NCBI GenBank assembly: GCA_963693365.1
Contig: CAVNZM010000001.1
Span: 21,452,001 to 21,516,000, forward strand
Reading direction: 5' to 3'
Source: Amoebidium appalachense
Taxonomy: Eukaryota > Ichthyosporea
DNA: 64,000 nt
The position numbers were made by a program, and so were the translations under genes. Below, in pieces: positions 11,594 to 24,163 of this stretch; positions within the stretch are counted from its first letter, which is position 1, and each line of letters starts with the position of its first letter. A model generated the notes under the pieces. It saw only the letters and a list, made by a program, of their open reading frames with translations. It searched no databases and was not told where the DNA came from.

Positions 11594-12517
11594 TCAGTAC
11601 AACCTAGAGCACTGTGCAATAACTAGCTGCAGGTAAGCCTGAAGTTCATCGGCGGCCTCCAGATAGTCTGCACGGGCACTACGTATGCGAGCGTCGTGTG
11701 AGGATGCAATGACAATTGTGTTAACGGTATCCACAATTTCCCTCGCAATCTTGTTCACCCTCTCGGTGCGCAGAGACCGCAGGGTGTTGTTTGTGCCGTT
11801 GGCATGCCTGCAACGGAAGCAAAGGGATGCGCGGCTGTCGTGGTATGTTCTCCACGCCATTTCGTCTTCCGGTGTAAGACCCATGGCACGGATGTGTGCC
11901 CCTCTAGGCACGGTTCCGATGCTGCGGCCAGCATGCGCCTGCTCGAGCAGAAATTGATCACTCAATGCTGCAATGGTTTTCTCTCCGTGCTCGACGGTGG
12001 CTGGTTGAATCCCACTGGCCACCTCTCCGGGATCCAGTGTGACTGGGTGCTCTAGCCACCCGATGCCTTGGTGTTCCCCTTTGCACATCAACTCAATACC
12101 CGCGGCAACCATGCGTTCGGGTAGACCCTCCATTGCAGATTCACGGATAATGGCCTTCAAGGTCTGCGAATTCGAAGTGGACACCCTCAGTAGAAAATTG
12201 GCCTCGGGGTTGGATGGTTCTGCAGCCCTGATGTAGAAACTGGTGTTGATGTCGTCGAATGTACCATCCTCACGTGGCCCACGGTTGGGGTACACGTAGA
12301 TGTTATCAGGGCGCAGAAATTGCTCGTACCCAGCTGGAACATGCTTGGATAGTCCATCTGCAACGAACTGGAGTGTGGTTGGCCAATCTCTTACACGGAC
12401 AGCATATGGGTAAATTCTCTCTTTACCAGTTATTTTTTTTGCCCAGCGCGTACGTATCTCAGAGAGGTCTTTTGGGGCCGTGAAACAGCTCCATACAGTA
12501 TTCAAAAAATTACCCAT
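11594..12517 (-). CDS. unrecognised 307-residue protein
   Basis: A single open frame with ATG at 12517. I do not recognise the family. Composition is balanced and non-repetitive, unlike the shadow frames around it, which supports it being real. The N-terminus MGNFLNTVW has glycine at position 2, so N-myristoylation is conceivable but unproven. No signal peptide or membrane segment is evident. A cluster LCFRCRHANG (about residue 235) contains two cysteines, too few for a zinc site by itself. The C-terminal 60 residues are helix-prone (ADYLEAADELQAYLQLV). It lies between a LINE fragment and satellite A, with no operon-like context. It could be a single exon of a larger gene or a transposon-borne ORF. 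Confidence 0.6.
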   Translation of the reverse strand: MGNFLNTVWSCFTAPKDLSEIRTRWAKKITGKERIYPYAVRVRDWPTTLQFVADGLSKHVPAGYEQFLRPDNIYVYPNRGPREDGTFDDINTSFYIRAAEPSNPEANFLLRVSTSNSQTLKAIIRESAMEGLPERMVAAGIELMCKGEHQGIGWLEHPVTLDPGEVASGIQPATVEHGEKTIAALSDQFLLEQAHAGRSIGTVPRGAHIRAMGLTPEDEMAWRTYHDSRASLCFRCRHANGTNNTLRSLRTERVNKIAREIVDTVNTIVIASSHDARIRSARADYLEAADELQAYLQLVIAQCSRLY

Positions 12518-12706
12518 GTTTGACTATGTGCGTACTGTGCGTACTGCATGTACCGTTGACAGGATGCACGGTTGTGAGACGATGCTACTTCGATTTACAG
12601 AGTTTATTAACTGCAGTCCAGCACCCTGACTGGTTCGTGGCTCGTGAGCCACTGCCCATAGCAGATCATTCTAATTATCAAGCTCAAGTCTTGGACGATC
12701 ACCCCG
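12518..12706. other. short intergenic stretch before the segmental duplication
   Basis: No gene seen. The duplicated block starts at about 12707, where the sequence becomes nearly identical to 28569 onward (CATCAGCAATCTCC). Confidence 0.5.
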
Positions 12707-12719
12707 ACATCAGCAATCT

Positions 12720-14955
12720 CCCCCCCCCCTCGTAACCCCACCGAAGACCTCGTCGATGGGTTGGAACTGGTTTAGGACTGTCTAATGGATGGGTTTACGC
12801 TATATGAAGGAAAAACCTCCAAACCCGTCGACGACGTCGTAGACCGTCGGGAGAGTGGTTTACGACCCCCTTAGGGATGACCGACAGTATTGGGACAGCC
12901 CAATGTATAACCCTAACCACACCTATGGATGGGTTTACAGCAACCACAACTTTTGTGGTACTCCTAACCCCATACATTGGATGTACACTGGATGTCGTGC
13001 ACTCCTCCAGATTACGACATCATAAGATGGTCTTGCTGCACCCCCTCGAAAGACTCTCTTACGACGTCGGAACAAACTGTCGAATGGATGGGTTTACAAT
13101 ATCCATACGAATGTCCTCGACAACCATTAGTTGTCGTAAACCCCACCTGTGTACGACATCGTAACATGCTCCTACGACCCCCCACGTGAGACTGTCGCTA
13201 GACGTCTGAAACCCCGCCGCATGGATTGGTTTACAGTATCCATTCGAAGGTCCACGATACACTGTGTATGTCGTAAACACCTACACATTACGACATCGTA
13301 AGATGATATTATGGTGGTACTCCTAACCCCATACATTGGATGTACACTGTATGTCGTGCACACCTCCGGATTACGACATCATAAGATGGTCTTGCTGCAC
13401 CCCTAGGAAGACAGTCCTACGACGTCGGAAAGAACTGTCGAATGGATGGGTTTACAATATCCATAGACAACCATTAGTTGTCGTAATCCCTGCCTATGTA
13501 CGACATCGTAACATGCTCTTACGACACCCCACGTGAGACTGTCGCTAGACGTCTGAACCCCCGCCGTATGGATTGGTTTACAGTATCCATTCGAAGGTCC
13601 ACGATACACTGTGTATGTCGTAAACACCTACACATTACGACATCGTAAGATGATATTATGGTGGTACTCCTAACCCCATACATTGGATGTACACTGGATG
13701 TCGTGCACACCTCCGGATTACGACATCATAAGATGGTCTTGCTGCACCCCTCGGAAGACAGTCCTACGACGTCGGAAAGAACTGTCGAATGGATGGGTTT
13801 ACAATATCCATACGAATGTCCTCGACAACCATTAGTTGTCGTACACCCCACCTGTGTACGACATCGTAACATGCTCTTACGACACCCCACGTGAGACTGT
13901 CGCTAGAGATCTGAAACCCCGCCGTATGGATTGGTTTACAGTATCCATTCGAAGGTCCACGATACACTGTGTATGTCGTAAACACCTACACATTACGACA
14001 TCGTAAGATGCTATTATGGTGGTACTCCTAACCCCATACATTGGATGTACACTGTATGTCGTGCACACCTCCGGATTACGACATCATAAGATGGTCTTGC
14101 TGCACCCCTCGGAAGCCAGTCCTACGACGTCGGAAAGAACTGTCGAATGGATGGGTTTACAATATCCATACGAATGTCCTCGACAACCATTAGTTGTCGT
14201 ACACCCCACCTGTGTACGACATCGTAACATGCTCTTACGACACCCCACGTGAGACTGTCGCTAGACGTCTGAAACCCCGCCGGATGGATTGGTTTACAGT
14301 ATCCATATGAAGGTCCACGATACACTGTGTATGTCGTAAAGACCTGCACATTACGCCATCGTAAGATGATATTATGGTGGTACTCCTAACCCCATACATT
14401 GGATGTACACTGTATGTCGTGCACGCATCCGGATTACGACATCATTAGATGGTCTTGCTACACCCCCTCGGAACTTGACTGTCTTAAGACATCGGAAACA
14501 ACTGTCGAATGGATGGGTTTACAATATCCATATGAGTGTCCTCGACAACCATTAGTTGTCGTAAACCCCCCCAATATACGACATCGTAACATGCTCTTGC
14601 GACACCCAACGTGAGACTGTCGCTAGACGTCTGAAACCCCGCCAGATGGATTGGTTTACAGTATCCATTTGAAGGTCCACGATACACTGTGTATGTCGTA
14701 AACACCTGCAAATTACGCCATCGTAAGATGATATTATGGTGGTACTCCTAACCCCATACATTGGATGTACACTGTATGTCGTGCACACCTCCAGATTACG
14801 ACATCATAAGATGGTCTTGCTGCACCCCCTCGGAAGACTGTCTTAAGACATCGGAAATAACTGTCGAATGGATGGGTTTACAATATCCATATGAGTGTCC
14901 ACGACAACCATTAGTTGTCGTAAAGACGTCTGAAAACCCCGCCTGATGGATGGGT
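12720..14955 (+). repeat. satellite A array 1, about 359-bp units
   Basis: The anchor CATACATTGG recurs at about 12971, 13330, 13677, 14035, 14394 and 14754, spacing 359, 347, 358, 359 and 360. The 347 spacing reflects a 12-bp deletion near 13460. Each unit contains many TCGTAA/TTACGA half-sites and an inverted repeat CGACAAC-CATTA-GTTGTCG able to form a hairpin. Open frames of 60-95 residues inside are periodic artefacts. Confidence 0.95.
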
Positions 14956-15524
14956 TTACCGTATCGATAGGAAGGTCATGGCAGGCCATGTTGAAATCAC
15001 ATAAATTAGCACTGGTAGTAAAAAACCAAGCTGTGTACATTTTAATTGAACATCTGGAGGGGCTGCTGTATAGCTATATGATACCACTATCATTAGGCAG
15101 GTATGTGTAATATAGATGTTAATAATTTTCTTGTAAAATTGTAAATAATAACTGGTGGCACGGCCTTCTGGATACATATAACAATGGATGTTTTATGGGG
15201 GTTTCGTGGTAATGCTGGCAACTTGAAAGAGAATACCTAAGAGAACGAATCGGATGCTGACTCGGAGGGGGTACAACAACTAGCAGAGTTTGTGGGTGCC
15301 TGGAACGGCAGGGGATTATAGTAGTGGGATAATTATATTGCGGAAAGCTGAACAGTGTAGGGTATAGACGGCGGTGAACATGCCGGTATGAAGTCCATAT
15401 GCGTGTACATGTATTAAAAGTGAATCAAGAGCGGTGCCAAAAGAACTTATTTAATAAACAAAAAAAACAAAACTGAAGATAATCTGATAGAAAACACCTG
15501 ACATTTACAAACCATGCACTCAAT
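14956..15524. other. AT-rich spacer, also present in duplication copy 2
   Basis: No gene seen. Nearly identical to 30475-31043. It forms the region downstream of the Plavaka-like stop codon; on the minus strand any polyadenylation signal for that gene should be here. The T-rich stretch complementary to AATAAACAAAAAAAAC (about 15452) is a weak candidate. Confidence 0.55.
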
Positions 15525-16467
15525 TCAAGAGTTACGACCCATGTGCACGTATTTGTTAACGAGGAACTCCTTCCTCCCCCCTACAGGGACCTTCACCGGG
15601 ATGCAGTGGAAAATCCCCAATATAGACTCGACGTCAATAACGTCGTACCTCGGTCTTCGCTGCGCATTCGCACCAACCATCTCCCATGTCAGTCGGGGAC
15701 AACGTGTGTGTTCGTCCAGATGTCTGCGCTCTGTGTAGTATCGAACGAAGGCACGATTCAGAAGCTTGTCCCCATGCTCTGAAGTGCAGGTGAAGAGAAG
15801 CACCACCTTTGCGTAGAAATGCACCTCATCGCCGTCCTCTTCTTCCCCCGCACCAATAATGACGTCATCGTACCTATCCCGAGCCTTATAGAATGAATCG
15901 CATGCAACAATCCTAACCCAATGATTGTCGTCAATTCCCACCAACCGTATGTAGCAGCTGTTGTAGGGGGTTATTTTCTTGGACGCGGGGACGGGAAGGG
16001 TGTTTCGATCAACCCCCCCCTGTTGGACCCCCCCCATGGACAGTTGCAACTGTAGGGGAAGATACTTCAGACATTCCCCACGTTCGGTTGACAAAATCGG
16101 GTGAGGGATGTAGGACTCGCGTGGGTCAATATTCTTGTCAAGTGCACCGAGCAACATGACGGATTTCGTCTGCGGACCTGACATTATAGATAACTCTTTC
16201 AATTTGTCCAACTGCACATCTTCCGCAACCTCAGGTTCCGGATCGTCCAGGTGCTCGTTGTGTTCCTCTGCCTCGTACAGCTCCTCCGCCAACAAATCCG
16301 GGAGCTCGTCCTCGACAACCACTCGGGGAGCCTTCATCTCTTGCAGTTCCTCCCACAGAGCCCTGCGCAGATCCATGGCGTCGAATCGACGAACTTTGGC
16401 TGCAACCTAAAATGGTGAAGAATTGGAGATGCCAATTAATAAAAGTTTGTGTGTCATTGCCCATTCT

Positions 16468-16528
<61 letters not shown>

Positions 16529-19500
16529 ACACACACACGGCACACACACAAATACACACACACACAAACCCAAACCAAATATATATATATAAATTCTCCA
16601 TGTTTCAAACCCCCCCGGCCCATTACGCCTCCCCAATGTAAACCGGGTACTAATTTATTGCCCCTCCCAAAGTTTGGTTGTGCGTGCTCCCATCAATCCC
16701 CTGCACATTATTAACTGTTGCCAACCCCCCCTTTCCCCTATGTATTATAGCGCATTTTGGGTAATATGGACGTACAACGGTTAATAAATTTCCCCACAGA
16801 AATGGGGAGACAGTCCGACCGGTTTTTTTAGACCCCCCACACAGAGACACTGCCTAATGCAAATTTTGGTTGTGCTCCCATCAATCCCCTGCACGTTATT
16901 AGCTGTTGAATCCCCCCCTTTTCCCTATGTATTATAGCGCATTTTGCCTAATATGGACGTACAACGGTTAGTAACTTTCCCCACAGAAATGGGGAGACAG
17001 TCCGACCGGTTTTTTTAGACCCCCCACACAGAGACACTGCCTAATGCAAAGTGTGGTTGTCCTCCCATCAAACCCCTGCACGTTATTAACTGTTGAATCC
17101 CCCCCTTTTCCCTATGTAATATAGCGCATTTTGCCTAATATGGACGTACAACGGTTAGTAACTTTCCCCACAGAAATGGGGAGACAGTCCGACCGGTTTT
17201 GTTACCCCCTCACACAGAGACACTGCCCTAAAATGCAAAGTTTGGTTGTGCTCCCATCAAACCCCTGCACGTTATTACCTGTTGAATCCCCCCCTTTTCC
17301 CCACGTATTATAGCGCATTTTGCCTAATATGGACGTACAACGGTTAATAACTTTCCCCACAGAAATGGGGAGACAGTCCGACCGGTTTTGTTAGACCCCC
17401 CACACAGAGACACTGCCTAATGCAAAGTTTGGTTGTCCTCCCACCAATCCCCTGCACGTTATTAACTGTTGAATCCCCCCCTTTTCCCTATGTAATATAG
17501 CGCATTTTGCCTAATATGGACGTACAACGGTTAGTAACTTTCCCCACAGAAATGGGGAGACAGTCCGACCGGTTTTGTTACCCCCTCACACAGAGACACT
17601 GCCCTAAAATGCAAAGTTTGGTTGTGCTCCCATCAAACCCCTGCACGTTATTACCTGTTGAATCCCCCCCTTTTCCCCACGTATTATAGCGCATTTTGCC
17701 TAATATGGACGTACAACGGTTAATAACTTTCCCCACAGAAATGGGGAGACAGTCCGACCGGTTTTGTTAGACCCCCCACACAGAGACACTGCCTAATGCA
17801 AAGTTTGGTTGTCCTCCCACCAATCCCCTGCACGTTATTAACTGTTGAATCCCCCCCTTTTCCCTATGTAATATAGCGCATTTTGCCTAATATGGACGTA
17901 CAACGGTTAGTAACTTTCCCCACAGAAATGGGGAGACAGTCCGACCGGTTTTGTTAGCCCCCCACACAGAGACACTGCGCTAAAATGCAAAGTTTGGTTG
18001 TGCTCCCATCAAACCCCTGCACGTTATTACCTGTTGAATCCCCCCCTTTTCCCCACGTATTATAGCGCATTTTGCCTAATATGGACGTACAACGGTTAAT
18101 AACGTTCCCCACAGAAATGGGGAGACAGTCCGACCGGTTTTGTTAGACCCCCCACACAGAGACACTGCCTAATGCAAAGTTTGGTTGTCCTCCCACCAAT
18201 CCCCTGCACGTTATTAACTGTTGAATCCCCCCTTTTCCCTATGTATTATAGCGCATTTTGCCTAATATGGACGTACAACGGTTAGTAACTTTCCCCACAG
18301 AAATGGGGAGACAGTCCAACCGGTTTTGTTAGCCCCCCACACAGAGACACTGCCCTAAAATGCAAATTTTGGTTGTGCTCCCATCAAACCCCTGCACGTT
18401 ATTACCTGTTGAATCCCCCCCTTTTCCCCACGTATTATAGCACATTTTGCCTAATATGGACGTGCAACGGTTAATAACTTTCCCCACAGAAATGGGGAGA
18501 CAGTCCGACCGGTTTTGTTAGACCCCCCACACAGAGACACTGCCTAATGCAAAGTTTGGTTGTGCTCCCATCAATCCCCTGCACGTTATTAACTGTTGAA
18601 TCCCCCCTTTTTCCCTATGTATTATAGCGCATTTTGCCTAATATGGACGTACAACGGTTAGTAACTTTCCCCACAGAAATGGGGAGACAGTCCGACCGGT
18701 TTTGTTACCCCCTCACACAGAGACACTGCCCTAAAATGCAAAGTTTGGTTGTGCTCCCATCAAACCCCTGCACGTTATTACCTGTTGAATCCCCCCCTTT
18801 TCCCCACGTATTATAGCGCATTTTGCCTAATATGGACGTACAACGGTTAATAACTTTCCCCACAGAAATGGGGAGACAGTCCGACCGGTTTTGTTAGACC
18901 CCCCACACAGAGACACTGCCTAATGCAAAGTTTGGTTGTCCTCCCACCAATCCCCTGCACGTTATTAACTGTTGAATCCCCCCCTTTTCCCTATGTAATA
19001 TAGCGCATTTTGCCTAATATGGACGTACAACGGTTAGTAACTTTCCCCACAGAAATGGGGAGACAGTCCGACCGGTTTTGTTACCCCCTCACACAGAGAC
19101 ACTGCCCTAAAATGCAAAGTTTGGTTGTGCTCCCATCAAACCCCTGCACGTTATTACCTGTTGAATCCCCCCCTTTTCCCCACGTATTATAGCGCATTTT
19201 GCCTAATATGGACGTACAACGGTTAATAACTTTCCCCACAGAAATGGGGAGACAGTCCGACCGGTTTTGTTAGACCCCCCACACAGAGACACTGCCTAAT
19301 GCAAAGTTTGGTTGTCCTCCCACCAATCCCCTGCACGTTATTAACTGTTGAATCCCCCCCTTTTCCCTATGTATTATAGCGCATTTTGCCTAATATGGAC
19401 GTACAACGGTTAGTAACTTTCCCCACAGAAATGGGGAGACAGTCCGACCGGTTTTGTTAGACCCCCCACACAGAGACACTGCCTAATGCAAAGTTTGGTT

Positions 19501-20788
19501 GTGCTCCCATCAAACCCCTGCACGTTATTAACTGTTGAATCCCCCCTTTTTCCCTATGTATTATAGCGCATTTTGCCTAATATGGACGTACAACGGTTAG
19601 TAACTTTCCCCACAGAAATGGGGAGACAGTCCGACCGGTTTTGTTACCCCCTCACACAGAGACACTGCCCTAAAATGCAAAGTTTGGTTGTGCTCCCATC
19701 AAACCCCTGCACGTTATTACCTGTTGAATCCCCCCCTTTTCCCCACGTATTATAGCGCATTTTGCCTAATATGGACGTACAACGGTTAATAACTTTCCCC
19801 ACAGAAATGGGGAGACAGTCCGACCGGTTTTGTTAGACCCCCCACACAGAGACACTGCCTAATGCAAAGTTTGGTTGTGCTCCCATCAAACCCCTGCACG
19901 TTATTAACTGTTGAATCCCCCCCTTTTCCCCACGTATTATAGCGCATTTTGCCTAATATGGACGTGCAACGGTTAATAACTTTCCCCACAGAAATAGGGG
20001 GACAATCCGACCGGTTTTGTTACATCACCCACACAGAGACACTGCCTAATGGAAAGTTTGATTGGGCCCCCATCAATCCCCTGCACGTTATTAACCGTGC
20101 AAATGTATCCAGCTTGTAGTGTCCACCTTTGAAGGTGGTTCACATGTCTACGGTGTAATAAAGATGTCCAAACATAGTCCATAAGACGCCTTATGTATAT
20201 CCATGGACCATCCCCAAGACTGTAACGATACCATCCATAATACTGTCGTAAAACGATATATTGTTCGGTACAACAGTCGTAGGACGATACATAATATCGT
20301 CGACATATGGACTGCGACATACAAACATGCTCGCAGGATATCGTAGATTTCACCATATTTTGGAGTACTAGTACTCACTTGCAAAATGAATGCAGAGTTC
20401 TTGTTGGTCATACGATACGGCATCTTGCAGTAGTATTTGTGTGCACGCTCCCAGCTCTCAGCTGACTCCACCGGGCCAAAGAGGCGATAGTCGTCAGAAT
20501 AATGCACACCAGCATGGAATTTCGATGTTTTGAGTTCGTTCTTGGTGGAGTCCTTGAAGCACTCGTACGCAGCTTTGCCGAACCTGCGTTTTTTGTTGGT
20601 GATATTACTTTACAATATAATGCACTAGAGCGGCACGGAGTCCATTACCAAATGGCAAAAGTTCTGCCATCGTTACCTGTAGGATCTATACACCTAGACA
20701 CGTGCAGGGGGGCGGGAGGGGGGGGGGGGGGGGGGAGGGGGTCGTAGTGGGAAGGAGGGAAGACAGGGGGGGTTGGGTGTGTGTGTGT

Positions 20789-20822
<34 letters not shown>

Positions 20823-21538
20823 ACACGTACGTTCTGTAACACTCGTTCATCTCGTTGAGTGAGTCCTCGGTGAATTCGTATCCTGTCACCATGCTATACC
20901 ACTCATTCCAGGAAACAAACACCCTTGTTGCTTTGCTGTTTGCGGCCGGGTTGTCTGGGATTAGGTTCCGTACGACGACTGGTATGACCTGTGAATATGT
21001 AAGGACAATATGGACAATGTGTGTGTGTGTGTGTGTGCATCTTGATGGTTGGTTGAGTGGCTCCCGGGGGGGGGGGGGGGGGGGGGGGGGTGTTGGTCAG
21101 ATGAAAAGAAGCAGGAACCCTAGTCAAATAGTATGACCTGTGAGTTTGTAGGTGTGGGTGTGTGGGAGTTTGTAAGGGGAGGGGCTGGGGGTGGGGGGGG
21201 GGGGGGGGGGGGGGTCAGATGAAAAGAAGCAGGAACCCTAGTCAAATAGTATGACCTGTGAGTTTGTAGGTGTGGGTGTGTGGGAGTTTGTAGGGGGAGG
21301 GGCTGGGGGGGGGGGTGTTGGTCAGATGAAAAGAAGCAGGAACCCTAGTCAAATAGTATGACCTGTGAGTTTGTAGGTGTGGGTGTGTGGGAGTTTGTAA
21401 GGGGAGGGGCTGGGGGTGGGGGGGGGGGGGGGGGGTGTTGGTCAGATGAAAAGAAGCAGGAACCCTAGTCAAATAGTATGACCTGTGAGTTTGTAGGTGT
21501 GGGTGTGTGGGAGTTTGTAAGGGGAGGGGCTGGGGGGT

Positions 21539-21574
<36 letters not shown>

Positions 21575-23710
21575 CAGATGAAAAGAAGCAGGAACCCTAG
21601 TCAAATAGTATGACCTGTGAGTTTGTAGGTGTGGGTGTGTGGGAGTTTGTAGGGGGAGGGGCTGGGGGGGTGTGGGGTGGGGTGGGGGGGGGGGGGGGGG
21701 GGGTTGGTCAGATTAAAAGAAGCAGGAACCCTAGTCAAATAGTATGACCTGTGAGTTTAGGGTGTGGGTGTGTGGGGGTTTGTAGGGGGAGGGGGCTGGG
21801 GGGGGGGGGGGGGGTGGGGGGGGGGGGGGGGAGGGGGGGGGGGGGGGGGGGGGGAGGCACCGCACAAAAACCCTAAAAAAATGATAAATATATTCATACG
21901 CGCATCACCCCTACACCCACCTTCATGATGTCTCTGTATTCATTGGCACGCATGAATGACAGGTCGGATACATTGCCGGTGAAATGTCTCAGGCCACTGT
22001 AGCGAGCCATCCCATTGAACCGGCTGTCAAATTCCCGAATGATGGCGGCAGCTTCTGAGTCTGCTGCGGCACCCTCACCGTGTGTCTGCTCACACACGTA
22101 TTTGACGTACTGCACGTATTCGATAATCATCTGCTTGAATACGCCGCTGTCTCCCTGGTGCATGCGCTCGGTGGTTACACCCCATATCCACTGGAAGCCA
22201 GGGAATCCGACGCATGCGTTACCATCGAAATCCGACAAAGAGCTGAACTTCAGCAACTGCGTTGCGGTCGCCTTGTCTCCCTGGTTGCCTTGCCGCAGTT
22301 CCGCGACCTTCGCTCGTATTTTGGTCACGTTGCTCTCGTGGTTGGGTGCATATGTTTCCCAAACCTTGTGCAAGTGCTCACAAGGAACCCGGCACTTATG
22401 GCAAGGATAGGCCGTTGACACGCCCGACCTGCAGGGGGCACACACAGCAGTGCTTGTTAATGCCAATGGCAGCAATGTACATGTCGACGACGTAAAAAAG
22501 ATGACCAATGGATAGTCCGGTTTAGCCCCTATGTACATACATACGACACCCACACGCCGTCCGTCATACGATCCATGGTACGGTCGTAATGTAATCCATA
22601 ATATAGCTTGTACGGTCGTAAGACGATGCATAATACCATCGAGGATTACTTTCCGGCATACGAAGATATAAATACGAGAATTAAAGGAGTCCATTACATG
22701 CACCATGCCACCACGATTGTTTTACTACTTGAACAAACCATGCACATGGGTGCTGTCAAAAGAGAGTACCTTGTACAGGTGACCTTGCGCCCTTCAGGCC
22801 AGTCCGTAATGTAGTAGGCGACACGTGGGTAGAACTTCCGCCAGCGTTTGTCGCTGCCACAGAAAAACCACCGACCCTCCGCATTTATTTCACGCAGGGG
22901 GCCGCCTACCACTTGGTCCAGTGCGTGGTGGAACAGTGCAAGTCGAGCCTTTGTCTGTGCCGCCTGTGATATCTTCCCGGTGAACTCGAGCTCAGGTATG
23001 TACGCCACGGGAAGCCTGTCAAGTTGGTATTTAGATTGCGAAACAGGGTTCATGAACTATGCACAACCCTGAAATATTCCCTGCCTCTGTTTGCACAAGC
23101 ACAGAAACTGACACGTGCTTATACTCGGCAGTTTTATCTACGCGTGGACACACGTGCGATGGAAATAAACCAGGCTAACCCCCCCCCCCCCCCCCCCCGG
23201 TCCATACACACACAGGCACACACACAAACATGTGCAGCTAAGCTGTACACGCACCTAGCCCAGTCTTTGGACCTTACATCGCCCTTGATGTTGCCCAAAC
23301 TGATGTAGATAGGATACGCCTTTTTCCCGGCAAACTGGGTGAGTTGGGTCTGGTCAGAATAAACAATGATGGGCGCAATGACCCCGTCCCCAGGCACGTT
23401 AAGGGCATCTCTGATGATCCAGTCGCCGTCCATGACACTCCTGTACACACGTTTTCCTTCCTGGTTTGTTGGGAACTCAACCTTGTAGCTGATGGCCCCC
23501 TCCTCCTGCAGGGACGGATGCAATAGCATTCGTTGCAGACAGTCGCCCAGTGGCCGCCACATGATTTCCGTTTTCTTCACGCCCGGCAGACGCAGGTCCA
23601 CCTGCATGCGAGTGAAATGCTTTTTTTTTTTTTTTTGGGGGGGGGGGGGGGGGGGTTTGGGGGGGTGGGGGGCCGGGGGGGGGTTTGGGTGGGGATGGAT
23701 GTGGATGTGG

Positions 23711-23757
<47 letters not shown>

Positions 23758-23779
23758 GGGGTGGGGAGGGGCAAGGGCA

Positions 23780-23825
<46 letters not shown>

Positions 23826-23974
23826 GGGGAGTGTGAGACAGCGTTGGTGACAGATTATTGCCTGCTGGACTCGGAGGCGTATTGGCTGAAGGTGACAGTG
23901 GTGTTGTTTGTGGATTTTATCTATTTATTTGATTTATTTTCTATTTTTTTTATTATTTTTTTTTCCCCTGGGGG

Positions 23975-24007
<33 letters not shown>

Positions 24008-24132
24008 GGGTTGCACATGTTTGTGTGCATTACAGAACTCGGGCAGGAATGATGGCTCGACTGCTATGTCTAGTGTGTGTGAGTGTGTGTGTGTGTGGGT
24101 GAGTGGTGGTGGTGGTGGTGGTGGTGGTGGTG

Positions 24133-24163
<31 letters not shown>

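Larger units (their letters stand above)
12707..20866 (+). other. segmental duplication, copy 1 (source-like)
   Basis: About 8.2 kb comprising satellite A, a unique-looking spacer, the terminal exon of the Plavaka-like gene, satellite B and the 3' exons back to exon 6. The same order and orientation recur at 28569-36994. This copy keeps the intact exon and the contiguous downstream gene, so it is likely closer to the ancestral state. Confidence 0.85.

Noticed and set aside
12877-14946. Serial 60-95 codon frames on both strands
   Set aside because: They recur with the 359-bp satellite A period and change with unit indels, so they are not genes.
17131-19755. Five identical 60-codon plus-strand frames
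   Set aside because: They follow the 376-bp satellite B period and have no start context or family; repeat artefacts.
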